Origin: Schizosaccharomyces osmophilus | Lineage: Eukaryota; Ascomycota; Schizosaccharomycetes; Schizosaccharomycetales; Schizosaccharomycetaceae | Assembly: GCF_027921745.1 (NCBI RefSeq) | Contig: NC_079238.1 | Coordinates: 3,348,001 to 3,412,000, forward strand | Direction of reading: 5' to 3' | DNA length: 64,000 nucleotides | Translations under genes and position numbers: made by a program | Part shown: positions 33,407 to 43,895 of the stretch, piece after piece | How the letters are laid out: the number at the start of each line of letters is the position of its first letter | How positions within the stretch are numbered: position 1 is the first letter of the stretch | Notes under the pieces: model-generated | The model's input: the letters and a program-made list of their open reading frames with translations, nothing else | Database searches by the model: none | What the model was told of the DNA's origin: nothing

Positions 33407-34277
33407 ATGGGAAATGATGGTAAGATATATAAAAGGTTTTAAAGAAGGATAAATAGTTTACTAACAAAAACAGGAGGTTCCTTACCAACGCGAAATGAGT
33501 TAGTCAAAGAGCCACCAAAAACGCGTCCACTTGACATTGATTTTAAGCGTTCTTTGAAGCAATCAAAAATTACCCAGTGCTCAATAACCGGCGATCCTTT
33601 GTCACCGCCCATCGTTTCTTGTGGTCTTGGAAGGTTATACAACAAAGCGACAATATTGCAAATGCTTTTAGATCGCAGTAGCGTCCCTGAAGCACCTAAT
33701 CATATTCAGTCGCTGAAAGACGTTGTCGATCTCCATGCTGAGCAAGACGAAGAAAACAAAGTATTATGGGTGTGCCCCATCACAAGACATGAAATGTCTA
33801 GCGCCTATCAATTTGCTTATATCGTCCCCTGTGGCCATGTCTTTGAAAATACTGCAGTAAAAGAATTTGGAGAAAATAATTGCTTTCAGGTTTGTGAAAT
33901 GTGAGTTATTAATGTACTAACCACTTGTCAGTGTAATGCTCCTTATGAACAAGAAAATATAATCCCCATTAATCCCAGCGGTGAACAAATACAGGCATTA
34001 AGTAAACGTTTAATAATGCTTACAAAATCCGGAAAATCCCACAGTCTTAGTGTGAAGAAGGTATGTTGATTCGTTTTTGTAGTGCAGCTAATAACCTATC
34101 CAGTCATCAAAAAAGCACAAGAATCCAGAGAAAAAAAGGAAAATTTTTAATGATTCTGACGAAGTACCGTCACTTACATCTGTCGATTCAGACTCTTCAT
34201 TGAGAAAAAAAAGCAAGTCTGATTTTGAAGGCAATTCAAATTCCGAGTCCGCCAGAAAAGAACGGATTAAGGCATAA
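33407..34277 (+). CDS. rtf2: Replication termination factor Rtf2
   Basis: Rtf2 is a nuclear RING-like (Rtf2 superfamily) protein that acts at the RTS1 fork barrier and in splicing-related functions in fission yeast. Exons are 33407-33419, 33474-33889, 33932-34060 and 34104-34277, encoding 243 aa (S. pombe about 240). Exon 1 is only 13 nt (MGND plus one base); the join gives MGNDGGSLPTRNELV, the conserved Rtf2 start. The C2HC2-type motif is visible as CPITRHEM, IVPCGHVFE and CNAPY. The C-terminus is basic and Ser-rich (KKHKN, KKRKIF, KKKSKS), suggesting nuclear localisation. Three introns of 42-54 nt with CTAAC or CTAAT branch sites. It fits SPAC1D4.09c. Confidence 0.95.
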
Positions 34278-34682
34278 TATCTTCATTTTTTATTCACTTG
34301 CATATACCTATTACAAACTGTATTTATTTCATTTAATGTATATACTACTTGGAAACTGAGGATAAATCACCAATACATTCCGTTGACGCATTTGTAACAA
34401 TTCTTGGATTTGAGATTACTACGTAACACTTCCAAATGGTGACCGAAAAGCCTCCCTCCAAAAAAACAAACAAACAAAAAAGCTTGATATTCCGCAGGTG
34501 AAAAATTAAAGTTTTATATAAGCACAGCATGTACTCGTCTGCTGTCTTACTAGCAAGAGAAATTATAAACATAATAACATCAATCAATTATATAGCAGAA
34601 AAGACCGTATTGAAGAAAAGATTTGTAAAACGAAAGCCATACACTAAATCACAAGCGCTTAAAGGTATTACCATTAAGCGGT
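34278..34682. other. Convergent intergenic region, rtf2/pis1
   Basis: 405 bases with two 3' regions; no gene seen. Confidence 0.5.
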
Positions 34683-36106
34683 CTACTTCGTTTTCTTTGG
34701 ATTTTTTCTTTGTTCAATATCCATACCGACAAGTGCGTTAGAGGCGTTGACAAGTTGGACGACATTGATCAATTGCTTGGCAAAACAGATGGGCCCACAA
34801 AGCACCGTCAAAAGGGTAGGATAAGAAAGTGGTAAGTAGCCAGTTGAATAGACAAAAGTAGGTACACGGACGAAACCTAATTTGGGAGGAGAAGCTGGCG
34901 TGAATGAAAGCAAGTAAAGTGCGACAAAAAACATTTCGTTTGCGGCGCAAAAAACGAAAAGAACGTTGTTGTTACTATAATACATGCGTAACAACCAAGA
35001 ATGTTTGTTTGTCATTGATTTATGAGATTTGGCACCTTGATGGATTGTGCTATACATGTGCATGTAATGACTGGCAAGGTCCAAACTTACAAGCAACTGA
35101 AAGATAATAGCATACTTCGGATACGCAGCACAAAGGAAACAGAGCAAACATGAAGTTGCGCATCTGTCAGTGACCATGTCTAGGATGGCACCAAAATTAG
35201 TAGACTGATTCAGCTTGCGGGCTGTCCAACCATCAAAGGCATCTAATAAACTAGAAAATAAATACAGAATCGTGCAATAATTTGGGTGCCATGACATGAA
35301 ACACAACGAAATCAAAACCAAAAAAACTCTAGTAAATCCTAATAAAGTTAGAATGAATCTTTAAAAACGTCAATCTTAAAGGTGCTTGAAAAAAGGGCGA
35401 TACGTGGTAAACCGAGACTGTCATTAAAATGTTTTTGTTCAATGTACAGCGTATAGCATAAAAAGGCTATTAGCAAACACCAAACAAAAGGCAAGCATAA
35501 GATAGAAAAGTATCGGAGAAAAAAAGTTTTGATCGAAGGATTGTAGGAAACTGCATTATAGTTTGTCCGAGCAAACATTGACTGGCTTATAATCGGAATC
35601 CGTATACTATGTTTCTAAAGAAAGCGCAACCTCAATTTTGTGAAGCTCCTTCTTTTCTGTAGAAAACTCGTAGTATGCTATCCTAAAAGTCCTTAAGATT
35701 GTCTTGATACGAATCAATCGCAGGATAGCTCATTTATTAAGGGTTGTTTACATAAATCCAACTTATATCCAGTAATAAAAAAGCAATGCTCAGGTCATTA
35801 CCTATACCGGTAGCACACTTTGGTAAAACTCTTGGAGTCGAATCGCCGGTTATTGTTGTTTTTTGTGATCAAACCATACTCTTATCCCCATAACTTCTTA
35901 CTAAATCAAACCAACTTTCAGGACATTTCCTATATCCAATTTCCTCAAACAAACAACTTGACATTGAATCAAAAGCATCTTCCTCGTTTCTTAAACACGC
36001 CCTTAAGATGTGACGACAACTAACATATAGATATTTCAGGAAACTTACCAATTAGATTGGGAGCAAACAAATAGACATTGGGATCCTTTTCTACTTTTTC
36101 TACCAT
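34683..36106 (-). CDS. pis1: Phosphatidylinositol synthase Pis1
   Basis: Pis1 (CDP-diacylglycerol-inositol 3-phosphatidyltransferase) makes phosphatidylinositol in the ER membrane. Exons in transcript order are 36106-36049 and 35338-34683, encoding 237 aa. Exon 1 gives MVEKVEKDPNVYLFAPNLI; joining to GFTRVFLVLIS restores the family N-terminus. The CDP-alcohol phosphotransferase motif is complete: Asp55-Gly56, Ala59-Arg60, Gly69, Asp73 and Asp77. Several hydrophobic segments follow, and the tail is basic (EQRKNPKKTK). The intron is 710 nt, with a GTAAGT donor and CTAAC...TTATTAG acceptor; this is extreme for a fission yeast, where most introns are under 100 nt. The intron contains ORFs on both strands (see separate entries). 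It fits SPAC1D4.08. Confidence 0.92.
35348..35578 (-). CDS. Uncharacterised 76-aa ORF with one membrane segment, inside the pis1 intron
   Basis: An ATG-initiated ORF of 76 codons on the same strand as pis1, wholly inside its long intron and ending about 10 bases before the acceptor. One hydrophobic segment (FSILCLPFVWCLLIAFLCY) is preceded by a basic stretch (KTFFLRY), and the rest is soluble. The run FLRYFSILCLPFVW faintly recalls the first membrane segment of PEN-2, but no second segment follows and I make no assignment. It could be a nested gene, an alternative 5' end for pis1 transcripts, or chance. Confidence 0.25.
   Translation of the reverse strand: MFARTNYNAVSYNPSIKTFFLRYFSILCLPFVWCLLIAFLCYTLYIEQKHFNDSLGLPRIALFSSTFKIDVFKDSF
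35786..36013 (+). CDS. Possible small antisense gene in the pis1 intron
   Basis: On the plus strand an ATG at 35786 opens a frame (MLRSLPIPVAHFGKTLGVES) that stops near 35882. A strong acceptor (CTAAAT then CTTTCAG, ending 35921) leads into a second frame (HFLYPISSNKQLDIESK) ending at TGA 36011-36013. A GTAAAA donor at 35823 would join them in frame as a protein of about 42 aa. Remembered S. pombe numbering leaves room for a small opposite-strand gene (SPAC1D4.07c) between pis1 and csk1. Evidence is weak. Confidence 0.2.
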
Positions 36107-36595
36107 GATTATAAGGTGAGTGTCTGGCTAAGGTGAAATGCGAAATCCGCGGCTGAAACCCACGGGTTTTAGCACCAACATGGGAACACTCAAATAAGGA
36201 GAATGGTAATATCCGCAATAAAGTATTTACTGTAATGTTGGTATTTCAGTAATGCGTTTACGAAACCATTGAATATTTCTGCGTGCTACTCTTTACCCTC
36301 GCTATTATGCATTTATAGCTTTTGAGAAGATGAGTGCCGTCACCAAACGAAATAGCTTTCGGTATTGTTTGAAAGGCCAAGGGAAAGGCCAAAAGAAAGT
36401 TACTTACTTGAATCATTGATTTGTTAAAAATAAGGATTCTTTGAATATTTCTATACCCTTACTTAGGAGCTCTAGTATCTTAGCCCTTAAAACAGCGTAG
36501 ATTGTTTCATTCTTTTACCTAAAATTATACCCTAAAATTCATCATAAGTAAGTTATTTAGAAAAAAAGTGGACCTTGCTTAGCTTTCTTGCTTCA
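36107..36595. other. Divergent intergenic region, pis1/csk1
   Basis: 489 bases holding both promoters. A short direct repeat (gaaaggccaaggg, gaaaggccaaaag) lies near 36,368-36,395. No gene seen. Confidence 0.5.
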
Positions 36596-37633
36596 ATGTG
36601 TGGAAAAGAAATATGGGATTCTCTTTCTCAAGTTGAACATTTGTCAGATGGGACTATAAGTGAGGTGTATGTAGGGGTGAATAAAAGAAACAACATTGCG
36701 TACGTTGTAAAGATTCAAGAAACTAGGTTTAAACGTCCACCACATGATGCGATACGCGGAAGAAATATCTTGAAGGATTTAAAGCATCCACACATTCAGC
36801 GTCTGCTTGGGTCATTTTCCGAGCCTTCTACTTCCTGTTTACATTTGATTACGGAATACAAGCCCTTTGTGCTTTCTGAAATTTCAAACAAATTGCCCAA
36901 AAATGTTAAAATTAACATCGTTTCTCAGCTCGCTGATGCACTTCAGTACCTCGAGAACAATGGAATTTTACACAGGGATATACACCCAAATAATGTTTTG
37001 CTAGCTTCTGAAGAAGGACCAGCTTATCTCACAGATTTCAGCATTGCCTGGTCAGAAGAGTATCCTGGCGACGAAAAGGAAGAACTAATATCCCAGGTAA
37101 GCAAGGCTAGCAGTAGTATATGCTATGCTTTATCTGCAAATTAAATTGACATTTTCTAACGATATATTTTCAATGATTAGATCGGAACTGGTCACTATAG
37201 AGCAATCGAAACTTTGTTTGGCTGCCGAACATATCGGCATGAAGTGGATCGCTGGTCTTTCGGCGTTCTTATTGCAGAGCTATTCGCAGACGCTCCTCTA
37301 TTTGATGACGGAAGTTCGGAGGGTTGGCCTAGTGAGTTACGACTTATCAGTAATATATTTCAAACACTTGGCACTCCGAATGTTGAGATGTGGCCGGTAC
37401 GATGAAATGTCATTTTCAACTTCTATTTAGTGATACTAACTTTATTTTTTAATTTTTAGGAGCTTGCAAATTGCCCTGATTGGAATAAATTCATCTTTCA
37501 CGAATATCCACCAAAGCCATGGGAAAATATTTTGCCGAATACTGATTCAACTGTCCGTAAAGTGGTTTCTAAGCTTGTTAACTATCCAAATCGAGCTTCT
37601 CCAGCTTATGTTATAGACAATATTCATTTTTAG
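36596..37633 (+). CDS. csk1: CDK-activating kinase Csk1
   Basis: Csk1 is a single-subunit kinase that activates CDKs by T-loop phosphorylation, directly (Cdc2, Cdk9) and through Mcs6. Exons are 36596-37096, 37181-37396 and 37460-37633, encoding 296 aa. Introns are 84 and 63 nt; both have clear CTAAC sites. The kinase domain has a Gly-poor nucleotide loop (DGTISEVYVG), the ATP-site Lys in VVKIQ, the catalytic loop HRDIHPNN, and DFS in place of DFG. All of these match remembered S. pombe Csk1, so the odd motifs are ancestral and not damage. Exon 2 carries IGTGHYRAIETLFG and the DRWSFG helix. The ATG at 36596 is preferred to an upstream in-frame TTG. Confidence 0.95.
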
Positions 37634-38060
37634 TTGACTTTTCTCGAAACTAACCTCCAAGATTTTTTAAAGATGGGCTACAAAGTATACGATGAATTTC
37701 AAAGTAACTTGAATTCAAACTTGTAATTTATTAAGTTTTGTCTTGTTTTAACTATATGCCTGTTATTACCGACGATCCTTATGGACTCACCTTTAAGTAT
37801 TTTACTTCCTGGTGTTTGTTTACACCACCACGATGACCTACCTATGCATACCTAATTTACCGCTAATTGCAATGCGAACATCCACAACTCTGCTATGAGT
37901 TCAATTTCTCTAAAATAAGTATCTAAAAAAGAAGGAAAAGTAAATACATATTGATATTAGTTGGACTAATCCATAAAATAATCTGTGATATTATCTAAAG
38001 TGAGGGAAAATTACTTCCAAGGCAATTTTAAGCACCTTCAAGTTAAGTATATATTATACA
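37634..38060. other. Intergenic, csk1 to the EXS gene
   Basis: 427 AT-rich bases with the csk1 3' region and the next promoter. It holds the FLEX-type site listed separately; no gene seen. Confidence 0.5.
37813..37823 (-). promoter_or_regulatory. FLEX-type (Mei4 forkhead) site
   Basis: GTAAACAAACA on the minus strand, an exact FLEX core 238 bases upstream of the EXS gene start. It is embedded in an imperfect palindrome with GGTGT and ACACC arms. Function not shown. Confidence 0.4.
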
Positions 38061-39258
38061 ATGGATTTGGAAGTCGTCGAGTTCCCTCTGCATCATAAAT
38101 TGGCCCTTCCATTTCGAATTGGACTCTTGTTCATTCTGGGTATGAACTGACACCATCGATGGGAGATTCTAACATTGCTTAGGTACATGGCTTTGGTCTT
38201 TTTGCTGCCATTATATTTATTATTTAAACAAACAGGATTTTGACTTTACAAATGCGAGAACTGGTGTACGGCAAGCTACAGTGCTGCCAGGTGCTACTTT
38301 TACGGATCTTCGAACTGATTTGGAGCAAGCGACTTCAAAAAATACAATAATAAAACGAATCAATTACGAAGCTGGATATTGTTTCTCCATAATTATATCC
38401 ATCTCGTGGTTAATAGGCTTTTTGCTTTTCATCCTTAACACGCGCGGTGATGTTAAAGGCTTATATACCCATCCTTTGTATCCAACGATGTGGATGATCG
38501 CAACTGTTGTTTTGGTGACGATCCCTTTCCCTTGGAGATTTCGGCCAGTACAACGATCGCTTCAAAATTGTATTATACGAGTTTTTTTCCTGTTTCACGC
38601 AAATTCCTATTATCCTCACAAAGACCTTCTTTTGTCAGAAATGTTTACATCTTATGCAAAAATGTTGGGAGACTTTTACGTTTTTGGTTGTGTTTTGAAA
38701 GGTCACATAACCAAATACACACTCCGTCCTGACTTAAAATGCGATGGCACCCTTTTTGTTCCATTATTGATGACCTATCCCTTCGTCGTTGCTACACTTC
38801 AATCACTACATTATGCGATAAGGCATAGGAAGACAGCTTTAAAAATAAGCTTACTTAATGCTTTAAAGCATGCGCTGGCGTTCCCACTTATTTACTTATC
38901 TGCACTAATTCATGCCGAACGATCAAAATTTAAATTAGCTTCGAGTCATGGTTATCTTTTTTGGGCTTGGAACTTACTTGCTCTATTAAATTCTGTCTAC
39001 ACTTTCTGCTGGGACACATACGTTGACTGGGGTATAAACTTTCCTTTTGAAAAAGTCCCATCAAGAAGACGCCTTCCGTTTGTTGCCTATTTCTTGGCTG
39101 CTATATTAAATTTCATTCTTCGTATTACTTGGAGTTTGAAGCTTTATCCTAGATTGTATCAATATCATGATTATGAAATGGGTATGTTCTCATTCGAAAT
39201 GCTGGAAGTCCTCCGAAGGAACCTCTGGCTATTGTTTCATTTAGATGCATCCCTTTAA
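38061..39258 (+). CDS. erd101: EXS-domain membrane protein, Erd1-like
   Basis: Erd1-family proteins are multi-pass Golgi proteins linked to retention of lumenal ER proteins, Golgi glycosylation and phosphate recycling. Exons are 38061-38139 and 38183-39258, encoding 384 aa. The 43-nt intron (GTATGA, CTAAC, CTTAG) joins LLFILG to TWLWSF within the first membrane segment. Several hydrophobic helices are visible (SWLIGFLLFIL, MWMIATVVLVTIPFPW, FPLIYLSALIH). The EXS signature is clear in WAWNLLALLNSVYTFCWDTYVDWG. The N-terminal half of exon 1 is easily missed. The symbol is recalled for SPAC1D4.05c and is less certain than the family. Confidence 0.88.
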
Positions 39259-39511
39259 GCGAAACTAATTGATTATTTGTTAATCGCATATCTCAATTGA
39301 AGGTTTCCCTGAAGTATTGGCTGAACTATTGCGACCCTTTTATAATATAAAAATCTTACTATAGACTTTAATTAGAAACACCTAATTCATATGCGTTACA
39401 TTTTTTTTCTACATACATGTACTAAAAACATTCTTATCCAAATAAGCAGCCGTGTCTATCTAAGATTAGTCAAAAAAGAATTTAGACCATATCCGACAAT
39501 TTTTATTGAAA

Positions 39512-41189
39512 TCACATCCTTTCACGAGCTCTAGGAGCAGCTCTCAAAATTGTGTCAACACGAAGTAAAAGTTGAGCTCCCTCACTACCACTGGAAACGA
39601 CGGCTTGCTTCAACTTCAAGGATTCTAAAATTCCCTTTTCGCTCATATCAGCAATTTCTCCCTTGTCCATATCAAGACCCATTGTGGTTTTACCGTCATA
39701 GTGAGCAGCCTTCAGTTGTGCTACTAGTTCACTGGAATCATAACCTGCATTATCCGCCAAAATGGTTGGAAGTTGAGTAAGAGCTTTAGCAAAAGCGGAA
39801 ACCGCAATAGCACGCTTACCAGGTTCATGAGTTGCTGCCTCTTCAACAGCACGAGCCATTAGCATCTCGGCACTACCACCACCCAAGGTTACTCTAGATT
39901 CCGTAATAGTTTGCGAGAGAACGGCAAGAGCATCATGAACGGCACGTTCAGCTTCATCGAGAAGCTGGTTAGTAGCACCACGCAGGACGATGGTACATGC
40001 TTCACCGGCATCAACACCAGAGAATTTGATCATTTTGTCTTCACCGATGATAACTTCTTCAATTCGTTTACAATGACCAAGCTTGACAAGCTCAGGATGC
40101 TCAAAAGTTGAAGCAATTTCACCACCAGTCACTAACGATAGACGTTCTATACCGTCAAAGTCAGCGTGTTCAATAGACATAATTCCGGCGTCAGCAAAAA
40201 GCTGTTCAGGCCAATTATAGATGAGCTGGCGGTTGATGAAACAATTAATATTATGAGTCTTAATTCTTTCAACCTTATCCTTCATCTTCTCACGCTCAGC
40301 ACGCTCTAATTCAGCAAGTTTTCCAGTGGTGTCAACGCGAAGTCTAGCGCCGAAAACTTTGACTTTGTCGGTATCCATCGGGGTGTTTGCAATGAGTATA
40401 TTGGCATCCTCCATAACTTTGGGGCAGTTTACGCCTATACTTTTGTTGAGAATGAAGCCTTCATCCAAGAAAGAGTCTTCCATTTTACCACCAAGGATTT
40501 TAATGATTTGAATGTTATCCAAATTAATGTTTTGTTTCAACCGAAGAACAGCATCGACTGCTAGTTTTGCAAAGTGATTCTTACTCTGAGAAAGGATTTT
40601 TGACGATAATGTAGTTCTGGCAATATTTTCTAAATCTTTGCGAAACAACTCGGGATCCTTTGAATTGTCTACTGCAGATGCTTGGAGAGCCTCAATAGCC
40701 TTCTTAGCACCAATACGAAATCCGTCAATAATTACTTGGGGATGAATCTTAGAATTTACCAAGATTTCGGCTTGACGAAGAAGCTCAGCAGCGAAAACAC
40801 AGACACTAGTAGTGCCATCACCAACCTCATCATCTTGAACCTTCGAAATATTTACTAAAACCTTCGCGGCAGCATTATCCAAAGCAATTGCTTTTAAGAT
40901 GGTTGCGCCATCATTGGTAACTATAATATCTCCGGAAGTGCCAGACTGAAGAATTTTATCCTAGATTGTTAGATAAAGACGAGAAGTTCTTCATTTTATG
41001 CTAATTAAAAATCGCTTACCATTCCCTTTGGTCCCAAAGTGCTTTTTACCAAATCGCCGACTGCAATAGCGCCAACAAAGGACGACAAACGGGCGTTTTC
41101 GCCTCGTTCTTGAGTTCCTCGATCACTAAAAATTTGATGAGGATTGAAAGACTACTTTGTTAGTGTTGTTTTGATGGTCTTCTTACCAT
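39512..41189 (-). CDS. cct2: Chaperonin CCT/TRiC beta subunit Cct2
   Basis: Cct2 is one of eight subunits of the cytosolic chaperonin that folds actin and tubulin. Exons in transcript order are 41189-41187, 41151-41020 and 40960-39512, encoding 527 aa, the same as remembered for S. pombe. Coding exon 1 is only the ATG: the 35-nt intron 1 begins right after it (GTAAGAAG) and ends at AAAGTAG. This restores [20 protein letters not shown], very close to the S. pombe N-terminus. The second join gives LGPKGM-DKILQ. The chaperonin ATPase motifs [18 protein letters not shown] and GDGTTS and the C-terminal [12 protein letters not shown] are visible. An upstream frame overlaps the start (see next entry). 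It fits SPAC1D4.04. Confidence 0.96.
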
Positions 41190-41463
41190 TTCGTAGCTTA
41201 ACGCCTAGGTGAAACGTGTTGGTGGTGAAAGGAAAGCCGAAGAAGCCTGGTCCTAAACTCATGAAATTACCACCACCTATAGGCAACTATTAATCATACT
41301 AAGATTGTAATTTTCTACAGAATAGGAATTTTTATTAATTTAATTTCCTAATTTCTTAAATTCGTAAACTTTACGAATAGGGCCTACATTTGCTTTTTCA
41401 CTTTACCAGACTATCAATGTCTTCAGCAAAAATATATTCAGGATTTTCATTTACCATATCCAT
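41152..41463 (-). CDS. Possible two-exon 63-aa ORF overlapping the cct2 start
   Basis: Minus-strand ATG at 41463 opens 19 codons (MDMVNENPEYIFAEDIDSL) up to a GTAAAG donor. A 120-nt intron (41406-41287, TTAATAG acceptor) leads in frame to 44 codons (LPIGGGNFMSLGPGFFGF...[11 protein letters not shown]) ending at TAG 41154-41152. The second exon covers the cct2 ATG in another frame, and its stop TAG is the cct2 intron-1 acceptor. It could be a separate small gene or the upstream ORF of a longer cct2 mRNA. I do not recognise the protein. Support is only the phase-matched splice and protein-like composition. Confidence 0.35.
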
Positions 41464-42006
41464 ATATAACAAGTAGTTAATGCAGAATGAGTTCACAAAC
41501 GAATCTCAATTGAAAGCGCTGTTCAAAAGAAGCAGATTTAGTTAACCTGAGAAAGAATACCTTCCTAAGCATAGCAAGCAGATTAAAAACATCGTAAGAG
41601 AAATAGATTTTCATCAATTTGTATAAGGTAAGTTTGTAGCGAATTTACTAGCTACGAGTTGACATTATAACTTTCAATTCATGCCTCTCTCATTCGTGTG
41701 GAGTAGACAATCGCGCTGAGTATGCTTCTAAGCTATTTTAGTATGTAGATTAGATTTAGTTTTAATATATTTAAATTTTTACTTGGATTAGACGGGAAGC
41801 TGAAACGTAACTTCTGTAAGTGCAAGAATACGAACAAAGTGGGTAGCTGATTGATGCATCAAGGAAATATACTTATATAGTTTATTAATGAATACAGAAA
41901 AACACCTATTCATATAATTCTGTCATAATAATTGGATCACGTTTACAACCTGGTTCACCACTATGAGCCTGACTTCTGCCTGTTGCGATGGGTTTTGTAG
42001 TCTCAC
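41464..42006. other. Divergent intergenic region upstream of cct2 and mon1
   Basis: About 540 AT-rich bases with promoter sequence; nothing else recognised. Confidence 0.5.
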
Positions 42007-43606
42007 ATGGAACAACAACCTTCACAACATTCTTTGGTCCCATCGATTAACGAAGATGTAAGAGAGACGAATTTTGAATTTGTAAATAGCTCTGCTTTGC
42101 TGAACGCCGATGGCATTCCAGCGAGTTTGCCTTCATTGGCATCAAGCGATCATGACGTTCAGGTTTCTTTACCAGAAATAAAAGTAAATGGGGAAAGTGT
42201 AGAACAAATGCTATCTGAGATTTTGTTGGACGATTCACCGCCTCCAGCTGGTGAGATAGTTTCGAAAGCTCGTTCAGCGAGTGAAGTCTACAAGGACAAG
42301 CTTCAAAAGGCCATGTCATCATTTGATTGTGTCCTTGCTAGACAAAAAAGGAAATATTTGATTTTTACCTGTTCTGGAAAGCCAGTGTTTAGCAACATCG
42401 CTGACGAAAACCTTGAACCATCAACTGTTGCCGCTTTGCAGGCAATTATAAGCTCCTTTGAGGTTCTTAAAGAGGACTTAACTTGCTTTGAGACCCTTTC
42501 TACAATCATCGTCGCTCATTCAGCTGGCCCTCTATATTTGGTATGTATTTCGCCATTGACGACGCTTTCACCGGATTTTATGAAAAATGAGTTGAAGCTT
42601 CTCTACCATCAGATATTAAGTACTATTACAAATAAATCTATTTCATCAATTTTGGACTCAAGACCCAACTTTGATTTACGACGTCTCATTGGAAGCAGCG
42701 AACAGTTTTTAAAGGTATTATCAAGCGACCTCGAGAATTATGAACCTTTTTCGTTTTTAAATGCTATATCTCCTCTTCCTTTACGCGTGTCTTTTCGAGA
42801 TCAACTTTCTCAGTTGCTACTGAAAGAGAAACCCAAGTCCCTGATATTTGCTCTTATAGTCGTACAGGGCCGATTAGTTTGCGCTATCAAGGCAAGAAAA
42901 CTCATGCTACATGCTAGTGATCTTTATTTAGTTTTCCTCTCGGTTTTTGGTACCCAGGCCTTCAATGATTCAATGGAGCATTGGGTTCCCATCTGTTTGC
43001 CCACTTTGAATCCTAACGCTTACTTTTATATGTACACTAACTTTATACATCCGGACGTCGCACTAATTTTAGCGAGTAACGAAAGTTCTAGTTTCTTTGA
43101 TATGCAGGCAATGAGAAACACTGTTTTCACTCGTTTAAAAGAGAGGTGTTGGCTTCAAAAAATTGTACATGCTGCAGAGCTCGATCAAGTCTCTTTCCGA
43201 AATCCAGGGTTTCCTTGTATTTTGCATTACTTGTTTTATTCCAAAAAATATTCTCAATTCTATGGCCCAGGATACAAATTTAATGCAAAGGATAATGTTA
43301 AGTAAGTTTCATTTGCTGTTAATTACTACTTTTATGACATTAGTTCTAACTGTTTTTAGAAAACTTTATGCCGTCTACGCCAGCTTACATGATCAAGTGT
43401 ATTATAAAAAGCGATCTTTGTCTATTGACGTGGAAATTCATGGAACTTTAATGCTTTTTACCTGGTCTACATCTTCATTCAATTTTTATTGTGTCGCTAA
43501 TGCAAATGAGAATTTGCAAATTCCGATCGCCAATATAAACAAAATTCTTCGATGGATTCGGAGAGAAGAATCACGCTTATTTATATGTACAAATCTTTCG
43601 TTTTAA
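42007..43606 (+). CDS. mon1: Vacuolar fusion/autophagy protein Mon1
   Basis: Mon1 forms a complex with Ccz1 that is the GEF for Rab7 (Ypt7), needed for vacuole fusion and autophagy. Exons are 42007-43301 and 43360-43606, encoding 513 aa. The 58-nt intron has GTAAGT, CTAAC and TTTTTAG. The first 100 residues are Ser/Glu-rich and disordered. The longin-type SAND/Mon1 region begins near [20 protein letters not shown] and continues through [12 protein letters not shown]; conserved C-terminal features include [10 protein letters not shown] and the final [14 protein letters not shown]. It fits SPAC1D4.03c (aut12/mon1). Confidence 0.92.
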
Positions 43607-43895
43607 TGAATACTAGTAATGAAGATAAATACTTATGGACTTTTCTTGAGCATATAAATCGGCTTTCAAAGTAAATATTTCATATACGTACACACACGTT
43701 CATTCGTAGAGTTATTATTGAAAGATTCTATTTTCTTTTTATTTATTCTAAAAATCTATCATGCCTTCACTAAAACAAAAAAAAAAAATGTAAGTTTGTT
43801 TAGTGTTTTTAGTCAGGCATCAGCATGGTGTAACTCCACCAAGCAAGCACCTTCTTGTCAAGTCATCATATTCTTCCGCCGAATACAGGAAAAAA

